From: Flavobacteriales bacterium UBA6772
Lineage (GTDB): Bacteria > Bacteroidota > Bacteroidia > Flavobacteriales > Flavobacteriaceae
NCBI GenBank assembly: GCA_905181765.1
Contig: CAJIYW010000002.1
Coordinates: forward strand, 21,414-85,413
Direction of reading: 5' to 3'
DNA: 64,000 bases
A program made the position numbers and the translations under genes. This document shows, in pieces, positions 42,314 through 53,574 of this stretch. Within the stretch, counting starts at the first letter, position 1; each line of letters opens with the position of its first letter. The notes beneath the pieces are model-generated. The model had not been told where the DNA came from and made no database searches. It saw only the letters and a program-made list of their open reading frames with translations.

Positions 42314-44236
42314 TTAAAAATGATACCTTTTAAATGCTTCAATTGCAGCGTAATCAGTTAAGCCTAAATCGTTATATTTTTTGGCAGTTAATCTATTTCT
42401 GTCTTCAACTCTAACCCAAAATTCTCTAGAATCATCTCCTTGAAACATCACTCCATCTTTTTGAGATTGATGATAGAAAATAGCATGTCTTTTTCTTAAA
42501 ACTTGATCTGGACTCATAGGAACAGCCATTTCAATTTCATGAGAATCCCACTCATGCCAAGCACCTCTATACAACCAAACCCAACAATCTTTCATGTATT
42601 CTTTTCCGGTTTTCATTTCTTCTAAAGCTGCGAAAAGTGAATCTAAACAAACTTTATGTGTTCCATGTGGATCTGCTAAATCTCCAGCAGCATATATTTG
42701 ATGCGGTTTTACAGCGTCAATAATACTTATCATAATAGCTACATCATCTTGAGATAAATTTCCTTTTTTTATAGTTCCTGTTTCATAAAATGGGAGATTT
42801 AAAAAGTGAACATTTTCATCAGGTACATTAAAATACCTTGTTGCTCCTAAAGATTCGCTTTTTCTAATTTCTCCTTTTAATTTTCTTACTTCTAAAGAAT
42901 CAATAACGTCATTTCCTTTTTTACTGTTGATAAAATCGATAACATCATTAACCTGCTTAGAATCAGTATTAAAAATTTTAGATATTTCTGCAAACTTTAG
43001 AGCCTCTTCATCAGAAACAGCTATATTTCCAGAAGTTTGATATGCAATATGAACTTCATGACCTTGTGCAACTAACCTATCAAATGTTCCTCCCATAGAA
43101 ATTACATCATCATCTGGATGAGGACTAAAAATAAGAACTCTTTTTCTTGCTGGAGTTGCTCTCTCTGGTCTTTTAGAATCATCTGAAAAAGGTTTTCCTC
43201 CAGGCCATCCCGTAATTGTGTGTTGTAACTTATTAAACATTTTAATATTTAAATCATATGCAGTACCTTCTTCTGTTAAAAGCCCAGACATACCATTATC
43301 ATTGTAGTTTTTGTCTGTTAATTTTAATATTGGCTTGTCTAAAAGGTTGCTTAACCATGTAACAGCTTTTAACTTTAAATCATCATTCCAAACACAAGAT
43401 TTTACCAACCAAGGTGTTTTTACACGTGTTAATTCTGAAGATGCATCTTCATCCATAACAAAAGTGGTGTTATTATGTTGCTGTAAATAAGTAGCCGGAA
43501 CAGTAGTACTAATTTCTCCCTCTATAGTTTCTTTAATTATTTCACTTTTATTACTACCCCAAGCTAAAAGCACAATTCTTTTAGCATCTCTTACGGTGCC
43601 AATTCCCATTGTAATTGCTTTTCTTGGAACGTTTTCAATTCCTAAAAATGAAGGAGCAGCATCTATTCTTGTAATATGATTTAGAGTAATTATTCTTGTT
43701 CCAGAATTAAGGTGAGAACCAGGTTCGTTAAAACCAATATGACCAGTTCTACCAATTCCTAAAAGCTGAAAATCTAACCCTCCTGCATCTTTAATTTTCA
43801 TTTCATAATCGATACAATATTGATATAGATTATCAATAGAAATATTTCCATCTGGAATATTAATGTTTTCTGGTAAAATATTTACATGATTAAAAAGATG
43901 TTCGTGCATGAAATAAAAATAACTTTGAATGTTACTTTTATCCATAGGAAAATACTCATCTAAATTAAAAGTAATTACATTTTCGAAGCTTAAACCTTCT
44001 TCATTATGCAATCTAATTAACTCTTCATAAACTTTTATTGGAGAAGATCCAGTAGCCAATCCTAAAACACATTTTTTATTTTCTCTTTGTTTATCTCTTA
44101 TTAAATTTGCAATTTCTTGCGCAACTAAATTAGATGCTTCTAAAGATGATTTATAAGTTACATTGTGGATTTTCTCAAATCTAGTATCCTCAAATTGCCC
44201 TACGGGTTGGTGTTTTGTTTCTAGTTGCTGAAGCAT
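42314..44236 (-). CDS. nagB: glucosamine-6-phosphate deaminase fused to PIG-L-type deacetylase domain
   Basis: N-terminal NagB (GLATGSSPIKVYEEL, FNLDEYFPM, GIGRTGHIGFNEPGS); C-terminal RVLIFSPHPDDDVISMGGT. Confidence 0.93.
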   Translation of the reverse strand: MLQQLETKHQPVGQFEDTRFEKIHNVTYKSSLEASNLVAQEIANLIRDKQRENKKCVLGLATGSSPIKVYEELIRLHNEEGLSFENVITFNLDEYFPMDKSNIQSYFYFMHEHLFNHVNILPENINIPDGNISIDNLYQYCIDYEMKIKDAGGLDFQLLGIGRTGHIGFNEPGSHLNSGTRIITLNHITRIDAAPSFLGIENVPRKAITMGIGTVRDAKRIVLLAWGSNKSEIIKETIEGEISTTVPATYLQQHNNTTFVMDEDASSELTRVKTPWLVKSCVWNDDLKLKAVTWLSNLLDKPILKLTDKNYNDNGMSGLLTEEGTAYDLNIKMFNKLQHTITGWPGGKPFSDDSKRPERATPARKRVLIFSPHPDDDVISMGGTFDRLVAQGHEVHIAYQTSGNIAVSDEEALKFAEISKIFNTDSKQVNDVIDFINSKKGNDVIDSLEVRKLKGEIRKSESLGATRYFNVPDENVHFLNLPFYETGTIKKGNLSQDDVAIMISIIDAVKPHQIYAAGDLADPHGTHKVCLDSLFAALEEMKTGKEYMKDCWVWLYRGAWHEWDSHEIEMAVPMSPDQVLRKRHAIFYHQSQKDGVMFQGDDSREFWVRVEDRNRLTAKKYNDLGLTDYAAIEAFKRYHF

Positions 44237-44334
44237 AATGTTTTGTTTTGTACAGTTTATTGTTGTTTGTATAAAAGTAATGTAGTTATCATCTTTTTTC
44301 TAATTTATTCGACCAAACACAGCATTTTACGCAT

Positions 44335-44378
44335 AAAAAACAGCCAGAAATATATTTCTATATCTCTGGCTGAATTAA
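44335..44378 (-). terminator. terminator downstream of susD
   Basis: Reverse strand CAGCCAGAgatatagaaatatatTTCTGGCTG followed by tttttta. Confidence 0.65.
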
Positions 44379-44400
44379 TTAAAAAACAAATGAAATTTTA

Positions 44401-45986
44401 TTAGAAGTTAGATGCTCCTGTATCCCACCATAATCTTGTTCCTCCATTATCTGCCCCTCCTAAAAGAGAAGTAGCTGCAGTTACACCTGCTGCATTGGTA
44501 GATTTTTCACTATCTACAAAAGGAATTCTTCTAATTTGGATGTCTGTATCAATAGTACCTCCACTTTGGTTACTAGCCACAGGGAAAATTTTAGGATATC
44601 CTGTTCTTCTATACTCAGACCATGCTTCTTGTCCTTCTGGGAACATAGCAATCCACTTTTGAGTAATAATTTTCTCTAATTTTTCTTCATTAGTTCCAGC
44701 TCCAGCCCAAGCAACAGTGCTAGTACTTAATGCTGCAATGTTCATTGAAGGATTAACAGGGTCTATATAGTCTGCAGGTGTAGATGTGTTATCTGCCATA
44801 TAAGCAGCTGCACCACTAGCACCATGCTGTTCGAAAGATAAATTAATTCCTCTTTCATAATTAGCTTGTGCATCACCAGCATTTGCCCATCCTCTTAAAG
44901 CAGCTTCTGCCTGTAAGAAAGCAACTTCTGCAGTTGTCATTAACTGCACTCTAGGTGTATGAATATTATCGTTTATTGCAGAAAAACCAATATAAGCAGC
45001 TTTTTGAGCTAATTCATCCGAATATTCACTTAATAAAGGCATACCACCACGAACTCCTTTTACTGCACCACTAACATCTGTTGGAGCATCAAAGAAACTA
45101 GTAGCTCTAGAATCGTTATAACCTGTTAAGATAGATTCCATAGATGCATTCATTCTAATATCTCCCCATCCATTGTCTATTACAGATAATGGGTGATCTA
45201 AAGTACCATTTACAAAAAATCCATCTGCATTAGCAGTCATTATTCCTAAAGATTGAGCCAAAGCTTTTTCTCCTTCAGACTTTGCTTTTGCAGGATCTAC
45301 TTTAGAAATTCTAATAGCTAAACGTAATCTTAATGAGTTTGCTAACTTTACCCATTGTTTATAATCACCACCATAAGATAAATCGAAAGCTGAAAATCTT
45401 TGCTATCGATATCTGCTGATAAATTAGCTACTGCTGTATCTAAATCTGCAAAGAAAGCATCATAAGCAGCTTCTTGAGAATCATAAACCCCAGCGTTCTC
45501 TAAATCTCCAAAGTTAGAATATACTATTGGTCCGAATACATCAGAAACTCTGTGCATAGCAGCAACCTTTAATATTAATGCAGTACCGTATAATGTTGGG
45601 TAATCATCTTTAGTTAAATCACTAATAGACTTTACATTGTTCATAACAAAAGAATAAGGTACAGACCAGATAAATCCATTCCATCCACTTACTAAACTGT
45701 ATGTTGTGTTATTTGCTCCTGCAACAAAAGGTCTTGGAGGTGTTAAATAACCAGAATATACATCAGCATTTAAATTTTGCTGTAATTGATATGACCACGC
45801 TGGGTTATATTGGTAAATACTTTCAAAAACAGGCTTATATTTAGATCCTACGTGTTGAAAATCTACCTCTAATTGTTCGTCTGTAATATTTTTGTCGTTT
45901 ACGTTAAATTGCTCCAAATCACTACAAGAAGTAACAACCAGTCCTAATCCAACCAAACAAGCAAATAATTTATTTATATTTTTCAT
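44401..45986 (-). pseudogene. SusD/RagB family lipoprotein, frameshifted
   Basis: Two ORFs (45348..45986 and 44401..45261). Adding one T in the run in GATTTTCAGC (about 45399) joins DSKDF-SAFDLSYGGDYKQWVKLANSLRLRLAIRISKVDPAKAKSEGEKALAQSLGIM. Confidence 0.85.
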
Positions 45987-45997
45987 CTTGTTATTTT

Positions 45998-48900
45998 TTA
46001 GAATGTTAAATTAATGTTTAAACCGATACTTCTAGAAGATGGTAAACCTAAAACATCTACACCTTGTAATGCATTTCCTGTACTTAAAGATACGTTAGGG
46101 TCATGTGGTGCATCTTTGTAAAAGAAAAATAAGTTACTACCTACTACAGATGCTTTTACTCTTTTGAAGAAAGAATCTTCAGCTAAGTTAAAGTTATATC
46201 CAACTGCTAACTTCGGCTAATCTTACATTAGTTGCACTGTATACATATTCTCCAGTAAAACCATTTCTACCACCTACTTTACCGTAGTAATCTTGTGCAG
46301 TTAATGTTGATGTTGTACCTGCTAAATCAACAACATCTACAGTTCCGTTAGCAGTTTCTCTAGCAGAATTATTACTAAATCCTTCTACAATTGCTTCTGT
46401 CATACTTACAGTTTCTCCACCAAATTTTCCATCAATTAAGAAGTCTAATGTAAAGTTTTTGTACTGAAATGAGTTATTCCAACCTAAATTGAAATCTGGG
46501 TTAGCGTTACCTACTTTAGTTAAACCATCTACTAAATCAGTATCATCAGCAAGAACAGCATCACCATCTATGATAGGAAGTCCGTTAGCATCTCTTCTTA
46601 CAACTTGTGCATAGATATCTCCAAAAGAACCTCCTTCAACTAAGTAAGACCCGAAAGTATTTACACCTTTTGATGAAATAGTGAAAAAACTTAAATCAGA
46701 ACCAGGAAGATCAGTGTCTACTAATTGTTTCAATCGTATTTTTGTTTAAAGAAAAGTTAACTGTTGTTGTCCAATTGAAATCTTCACTCTTAACAGGAGT
46801 TGCAAAAACTGAAGCTTCTATACCTTTGTTTAAAATATCTCCTGCATTAATTCCTGCATACTCCAGAACCGACAACCTGTTGTCGACTACATTGGTACTT
46901 GGAAATAATTGGTCGATTGTACTAGTTCTATAGTACCCAAGGTCAAAACCTACTCTGTTTTCATAGAATTTCCATTCAGTACCTATTTCAAAAGAACGTT
47001 GTCTTTGTGGTCTAGGTGTTGTTCCTGGATATGGTCTTACTGGAGTTGTACCACTAATACCTCCACCAAAATTAATAGATCTATTAGGGCTAATTTGATC
47101 TGCACCAAACCCGCTACCAACCTCAGCATAAGAAGCTCTTACTTTTGCAAAAGAAACGTTGCTTCCTAAATCAACAAGGTCACTTAAGATTCCTGTTAAA
47201 CCAATTGAAGGGTAGAAGAAAGAATTGTTGGCTTCTGGTAAAGTAGAAGTCCAGTCATTTCTTGCAGTAAGGTCTAAAAATAAATTGTCATTTAAACCAA
47301 TAGTTGCACTCGCAAAGATAGAGCTACCTCTAATTTCTAAAGAGTTTTGTCTAAAATCTACACCTGGGTTAGCGTTAAAGTTTTGAAAAGAAAAAACATT
47401 TGCAAATTGTAAACCTCCGTTTGTTCCTGAGTCTCCTCTAAAAGATTCTGCAGTAGATCTAGTAGTACTTAAACCAACAACCCCGTTTACAGAAATTTTA
47501 TCATTTACTTTTGTATTTATGTTAGCTATAACATCTCCATAAATTTGAGTGAAGTCATTTTGAGTAACAATATATCTACCATTTAATGGAGCTAATGTAC
47601 CATTTGTAGTAGCGTAAATCTTTTTGTTAAAATCTAATAAAGATTTGTCATAAGTACCTCTTGTTTGAAGAGATAACCAATCGTTAATAACAAAGTTTAA
47701 CTTCAAAGAAGCTAAAAGTTTTTTGTTCTATCTTCTGAAGCATTTCTGTTTGTTATCCAAAAAGGATTTTGCTCAATATCAGACGTTCCTCTAAACCAAC
47801 GTTGTTCCATGATGTTTCTGCCTGCATCATACGCCTCAAAATTAGAATAATCAGATAAAGTTTCACCTGGAGAATCAAAACCATAAACACCTACTAAAGG
47901 GTTAAAGTATAATCCAGAAACTGGTCTGTTATCGATGTCTTGAGTAGACGCCATAACACTAGCATTTAAAGTAACTTTATCGTTTAAAAACTTTGCAGTT
48001 TCTCTTACGTTAATAGTGTGTTGCTTTAATTTGTTAGTTGGCATAATTCCAGAAGCAGTTGTATTACTATAAGAAAAATACGTTTGTGCTTTTTCTGTAC
48101 CTCCAGAAACATTTAAAGAGTTAATGCTTGTAACTCCTGTTCCTAAGAATGAATCAACATTACTTTGAGCATCAGAATTAAAGTCCATCATGTAAGCAGC
48201 ATTTTCAACAGTTAAGTTTGAAGAAAAATTTACTTTAAAAGCACCATCTTTACCTTTTTTAGTTGTTATTAAAATAACACCATTTAAACCAGCACTACCG
48301 TATAATGCAGAAGCAGATGCTCCTTTTAATACAGTTAAAGATTCAACATCATCTGGGTTAATTAAAGATAAAGCGTCTCCACCATCTCTGTTTCCACCAC
48401 CAGCGTCTCCAAAAGTTTCTCCTGGTTGTCCTGAAGAAGGGTTTGATAAAGGAATACCATCAACAACATATAAAGGTTGATTGTTTCCAACAGAAGCATT
48501 ACCTCTCATTAAAACCTTTACAGATCCACCAGCACCAGATGCACTTCTAGTAATAGATACACCAGATACTTTACCGGATAAACTATTTATTGGGTTTGTT
48601 TGTTTTACTCTGCTTAACTCATCTGATTTAATATCTTGAGCAGCGTAAGTTAAAGACTTTCTTGATTTTTTAATACCAAGTGCAGTAATAACAATTTCAT
48701 CTAATTGACTTGCGTCATCTTCTAATACTACATTTAATGTAGTAGTGCTACCTGTAACGGTAACTGTTTTTGTTTTCATCCCTAAAGATGAGAAACTTAA
48801 AATTTCTCCTACAGAAGCCTTAATAGTATACTTACCATCAAAGTCTGTTTCTGTTCCTTTTGTTGTACCCTGTACAACAACGCTAACTCCTGGTAAAGTT

Positions 48901-49013
48901 GTACCATCTAATTTAGATGTTACTGTGCCAGAAATACTTTTTTCTTGTGCCTGTACATTTATTGTAAAAACAATTGAAAAAACAGCAATTAGTATTGTGT
49001 AAATTTTTTTCAT
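45998..49013 (-). pseudogene. SusC/RagA TonB-linked outer membrane protein, three frameshifts
   Basis: ORFs 47712..49013, 46711..47706 and 46194..46733, plus a C-terminal piece (LAVGYNFNLAEDSFFKRVKASVVGSNLFFFYKDAPHDPNVSLSTGNALQGVDVLGLPSSRSIGLNINLTF*). Carboxypeptidase-like domain and plug region present. Confidence 0.88.
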
Positions 49014-49221
49014 GTAAATGAATTAAGTTAATTAAATTATTCTTCAATAAAAAGTAGAATTGTATTGGTGGTGAAAAAAATTTTATATGCAAACAACATT
49101 AAAAGAACAATGAATGACGTTTTTTTACTGATTAATTAGTTTTTGATGAGGTTGTTAGTTTTTTTATTTTTTTTAATGTCTTATATTTACATTCTTTAGT
49201 CTTAATTTTAACTACTTTTTA

Positions 49222-50265
49222 TTGAAGAACACTTTTAAAAACATAAGTTATAAGATACCAATTAAGTATCATTTCATATTTTGGATTAGTTATTTTCTTC
49301 TAAATGTTGTTAGATGGGGCAGCTATTATCAAGATTACTGGTATTCCTTTAAATCTAATATAGTTACTGTTACTTTAGGGATGTTCTTAGCGTATTTTCA
49401 TGTTTATTTTTTACTTCCAAAGTTGCTTTTTAGAAAAAAAATTATAAGCTATATTTTATTTTTTTTAATTGGATTAGTTGTTTTTTATGTAATTAGAACG
49501 GAGCTTATATTTATATTTATAAATAATAATGTTTGGCCAGAATCTCAAACTCCTCAAAGGGGATATGAATTTAATCATATTTTAGTTGTTTTTTTAATTG
49601 GTATTTATGATGTTGGATTGACTACAACCATTAAGTTAACGTTAGATTGGATTTTTGATAGAAAAAGGATTGAAAGTCTTCAAGCAAATCAATTAAAAAC
49701 TGAATTACAATTTTTAAAAGCACAAATACAACCGCACTTTTTTTTTAATACGTTAAATAATCTTTATGCTCTAACCTTAGAGAGATCTAAACAAGCACCA
49801 GAAGTTGTGCTTAAACTTTCTGAAATTATGGAGTATATTTTATATGATGCAAAAGAACCTAGAATTAAGCTTTTAAATGAGATAAATTATATTCAAAATT
49901 ATATTGATTTAGAAAAACTGAGGTATGGTGATAAAGTAAGTGTACAGATAAATATGCAAGGTAATATTGAAACCCAAAGTGTTCCTCCTTTATTATTCTT
50001 GCCTTTTATAGAAAACTGTTTTAAACATGGTGCAGTCGAAAATAATAAACTAAATGTTTTGATAGAGTTTGAAGTTAGTCGTAATAACGTCTTAAGATTT
50101 TCTGTTATTAACAATTATAATTCATTTATTGAAAACAAAAAAAACCATGGAATTGGAAATCAAAATGTTTTAAGGAGATTAGAGTTGTTGTATAAAGATA
50201 AATTCAGCTTAGATATTAAAACAGAGGATGAGAGTTATATTGTAGAATTATTAATACCATTATAA
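49222..50265 (+). CDS. LytS/YehU-type sensor histidine kinase
   Basis: TM region then QLKTELQFLKAQIQPHFFFNTLNNLYALTLE; PFIENCFKHG. Confidence 0.93.
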   Translation: MKNTFKNISYKIPIKYHFIFWISYFLLNVVRWGSYYQDYWYSFKSNIVTVTLGMFLAYFHVYFLLPKLLFRKKIISYILFFLIGLVVFYVIRTELIFIFINNNVWPESQTPQRGYEFNHILVVFLIGIYDVGLTTTIKLTLDWIFDRKRIESLQANQLKTELQFLKAQIQPHFFFNTLNNLYALTLERSKQAPEVVLKLSEIMEYILYDAKEPRIKLLNEINYIQNYIDLEKLRYGDKVSVQINMQGNIETQSVPPLLFLPFIENCFKHGAVENNKLNVLIEFEVSRNNVLRFSVINNYNSFIENKKNHGIGNQNVLRRLELLYKDKFSLDIKTEDESYIVELLIPL

Positions 50266-50282
50266 TTTAGTATATTTAAATT

Positions 50283-50993
50283 ATGAAAATAAAATGTGTA
50301 ATTATAGATGATGAGCCTTTAGCTATTAAAGTTGTTGAAAATCATTTAAAAGAATTTCAGAATTTTGAAGTTATTGAAACATTTAATAACCCTATTGAAG
50401 CATTATCATTATTAGAGAAAGGAAATGTTGATGCACTTTTTTTAGATATCAATATGCCTAAAATGAACGGTTTAGATTTTGCAGAAATAATAAACTCAAA
50501 AACAAATGTTATTATAACATCAGCATATAGAGAATACGCAGTTGAAAGTTTTGATTTAAATGTTTTAGACTATTTAGTAAAACCAATACCTTTTAATCGG
50601 TTTTTAAAAACGATTAATAAAATTACGCAACAAGTTTATTTACAAAAAGGAATTCAAAAAGAAGAGGACTCCAGTAATGAGTCTTTCATTTTTTTGAAGG
50701 TTGATAAAAAACTAATAAAAATTAAATTTGAAGACATTTTATATGTTGAAAGTTTAAAAGATTACATTAAAGTATTTACAACTTCAGGAAATTATCTTGT
50801 ACATAAATCTTTAACAAGTATGACAGAAGAACTTCCAGATAGTAATTTTATAAGAATTCATCGTTCATATACGATTGCAATAGATAAGGTTAAAAGTGTA
50901 GAAGGTAATTTAGTCGAAATTGCGACCACTAAAATTCCTATTGGTAGAAAATACGTAAATCATGCAAAACGTATTATCTTAAATATAGATTAA
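50283..50993 (+). CDS. LytTR family response regulator
   Basis: Receiver (CVIIDDEPLAI, LFLDINMPKMNGL) plus LytTR domain (LYVESLKDYIKVFT...FIRIHRSY). Confidence 0.95.
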   Translation: MKIKCVIIDDEPLAIKVVENHLKEFQNFEVIETFNNPIEALSLLEKGNVDALFLDINMPKMNGLDFAEIINSKTNVIITSAYREYAVESFDLNVLDYLVKPIPFNRFLKTINKITQQVYLQKGIQKEEDSSNESFIFLKVDKKLIKIKFEDILYVESLKDYIKVFTTSGNYLVHKSLTSMTEELPDSNFIRIHRSYTIAIDKVKSVEGNLVEIATTKIPIGRKYVNHAKRIILNID

Positions 50994-51142
50994 GTTCCTA
51001 GATAAAATCATTTAGATTCTAAAATAATTCTGTTTGACATTAATTACATGTCATTGGTAGAATTAGTTTTTTATTTAATTTAACTAATACGTACATTTCA
51101 CTTACTTTAAAGTTTATAAATTATTAAAAATATATAATTATT

Positions 51143-52474
51143 ATGTCTAATGCTACCCAACAATCATCCACAACAAAAAATAACACACTCGTACCAATAC
51201 TTATCATAGCAGGTTTGTTCTTTATTTTCGGATTTGTTACCTGGATCAATGGAGCTTTAATTCCGTTTATGAAAACCATAAATGAGTTAACAGATGCACA
51301 ATCTTATTTAGTAGCTTCAGCATCCTATATTTCTTTCGTTGTAATGGCTTTACCTGCCTCGTATATTATTAATAAAGTTGGTTATAAAAAAGGAATGTCT
51401 TTAGGTTTAATAATAATGGCGATAGGAGCTTTATTATTTATACCTGCGGCGAATGCAAGAACTTATTGGATGTTTTTAACAGCTATCTTTATTCAAGGAG
51501 CAGGTATGACTTTGTTGCAAACTGCATCTAACCCATATATTACCATCTTAGGACCTATTGAGAGTGCCGCAAAACGTATTGCAATCATGGGAATTGCTAA
51601 TAAAGTGGCTGGAGGTCTTGGATCTGTAATATTTGGGGCAATTTTATTATCTGGAATAGATGGTATTAAAGAAAAATTAAATATTGTTGATGAAGCAGAA
51701 AAAGAAAGTCTATTAAACACGATGGCAGACAGTGTTATTACACCTTATATTGTGATGGCAATTGTATTGTTTTTGTTGGGTATCTTAATTAGAAAAGCTC
51801 CTTTACCTAATGTTGAAGCAGCACCTATTGAAGTTTCTGAATCTGGAGAAAAAGCAAAAACTAGTATTTTTCAGTTTCCACATCTATGGTTAGGTGTTTT
51901 AGCTTTGTTTTTATATGTAGGGGTAGAGGTTGTGGCTGGAGATACTATTATTTCTTACGGAATTTCTTTAAACATTCCAGTAGAGGAAGCTAAGTTTTTT
52001 ACACTGTTTACATTAATGGCAATGGTAGTAACATATGCTTTAGGCGTTTTCTTAATACCTAAATATATTAGTCAATCTTTTGCTTTAAAGGTGAGTGCTA
52101 TTTTAGGAATTATATTGTCTTTTTGTATTGTGTATACATCAGGGTTTACATCTGTACTTTTTGTAGCAGCTTTAGGTATTGCAAATGCATTGGTTTGGCC
52201 AGCAATATGGCCTTTGGCTTTAACAGGTTTAGGTAAGTTTACTAAAACTGCATCCGCATTATTAATTATGGCAATTTCAGGTGGAGCAATTATTCCGCCT
52301 TTATATGGCGCTTTGGTTGATGGTAAAAAAGAAGAATTAATAGCAACAGGAATAAACGAAGGAAGCGCATTAGCAGAAGCTGCTTCTTTTGGATATTGGA
52401 TTTTGTTACCTTGTTATATGGTTATTCTTTACTATGCTTTCTGGGGCCATAAAGTAGGTTTAAAAAAGGCTTAA
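51143..52474 (+). CDS. sugar MFS transporter (FucP/NagP-like)
   Basis: 12-TM; FFIFGFVTWINGALIPFMKTINEL, QTASNPYITILGP. Confidence 0.9.
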   Translation: MSNATQQSSTTKNNTLVPILIIAGLFFIFGFVTWINGALIPFMKTINELTDAQSYLVASASYISFVVMALPASYIINKVGYKKGMSLGLIIMAIGALLFIPAANARTYWMFLTAIFIQGAGMTLLQTASNPYITILGPIESAAKRIAIMGIANKVAGGLGSVIFGAILLSGIDGIKEKLNIVDEAEKESLLNTMADSVITPYIVMAIVLFLLGILIRKAPLPNVEAAPIEVSESGEKAKTSIFQFPHLWLGVLALFLYVGVEVVAGDTIISYGISLNIPVEEAKFFTLFTLMAMVVTYALGVFLIPKYISQSFALKVSAILGIILSFCIVYTSGFTSVLFVAALGIANALVWPAIWPLALTGLGKFTKTASALLIMAISGGAIIPPLYGALVDGKKEELIATGINEGSALAEAASFGYWILLPCYMVILYYAFWGHKVGLKKA

Positions 52475-52478
52475 ATTT

Positions 52479-53567
52479 ATGTTGAAAAAAAGAATAGAAT
52501 CTGTTGATGTTTTAAGAGGTTTTGTGATTGCAGCAATGATTTTGGTTAATACACCAGGGAATTGGAGTACTATTTACCCCCCTTTATTACATGCAAAATG
52601 GCATGGTCTAACTCCTACTGATTTAATATTTCCATTCTTTTTATTTATTGTGGGTATCTCTATTTACTTTGCTTATAAGAATAGTAAAAACTCAATTATA
52701 ACATACAAAAAAATAGCGATCAGAAGTTTAAAGCTTTTTGGTTTGGGCTTTTTTCTGAATTTATTTTTACCTTATTTTCCTTTTTTTAATGAATTTGAAA
52801 TACTCAGGTTTCCTGGTGTTTTACAAAGAATAGGAGTTGTGTTTTTTGTTTCATCTGTTTTATATTTAAACTTTAAATGGAAAACAATATTTACAATCGG
52901 AATACTATTTTAATTGGGTATTGGGTATTGTTAGGTTTTATACCATTCCCAGATGGAACTTTACCTACTTTTGATAGAGCGCCTAATAATTGGGCAAACT
53001 ATATAGATTTAAATATTTTAGGTAAACATATGTGGCAAGCAGATTATGACCCTGAAGGTTTATTAAGTACAATTCCCTCAATAGTTACTTGTATATCTGG
53101 CGTGCTAATAGCTAAGCATCTAGACCACTTTAAAAGCATTAAGTATTTGTTTATAATAGCATTTATTTTATTAGGTTCTGGTTGCTGTTTTTAATATTTG
53201 GTTCCCAATAAATAAAGCAATTTGGAGTAGTAGTTTTGTATTGGTAACTAGTGGTTGGGCAACTTTAATTCTTGCAGTAGTTTATTACTTAAAAGATATT
53301 AGACAAATTAAGTTTGGAAACATTTTTAAGTATGTTGGTATGAATGCAATTACCATTTATTTCTTGTCTAGTTTTATCTCTAAAACAATGTACCTAACAA
53401 AAACAGGAGGTAACAATAATCTACATAGCTTTATGTACAATACTTTTTTTGTGCAATCTTTTCTTTCAGATAATTTTTCTTCTCTTTTATATGGGGTTGC
53501 TGTTGTTGCTTTTTACTTAAGTATTGGTTACCTAATGTTTAGAAAAAAAATATTTATAAAGGTATAA
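52479..53567 (+). pseudogene. NagX-like / heparan-alpha-glucosaminide acyltransferase-like (COG4299/DUF5009) membrane protein, two frameshifts
   Basis: RIESVDVLRGFVIAAMILVNTPGNWSTIYPPLLHAKWHGLTPTDLIFPFFLFIVG; then FDRAPNNWANYIDLNILGKHMW; then FNIWFPINKAIWSSSFVLVTSGWA. These lie in three frames, with breaks near 52911 and 53185. Confidence 0.85.
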
Positions 53568-53574
53568 AACAGAA

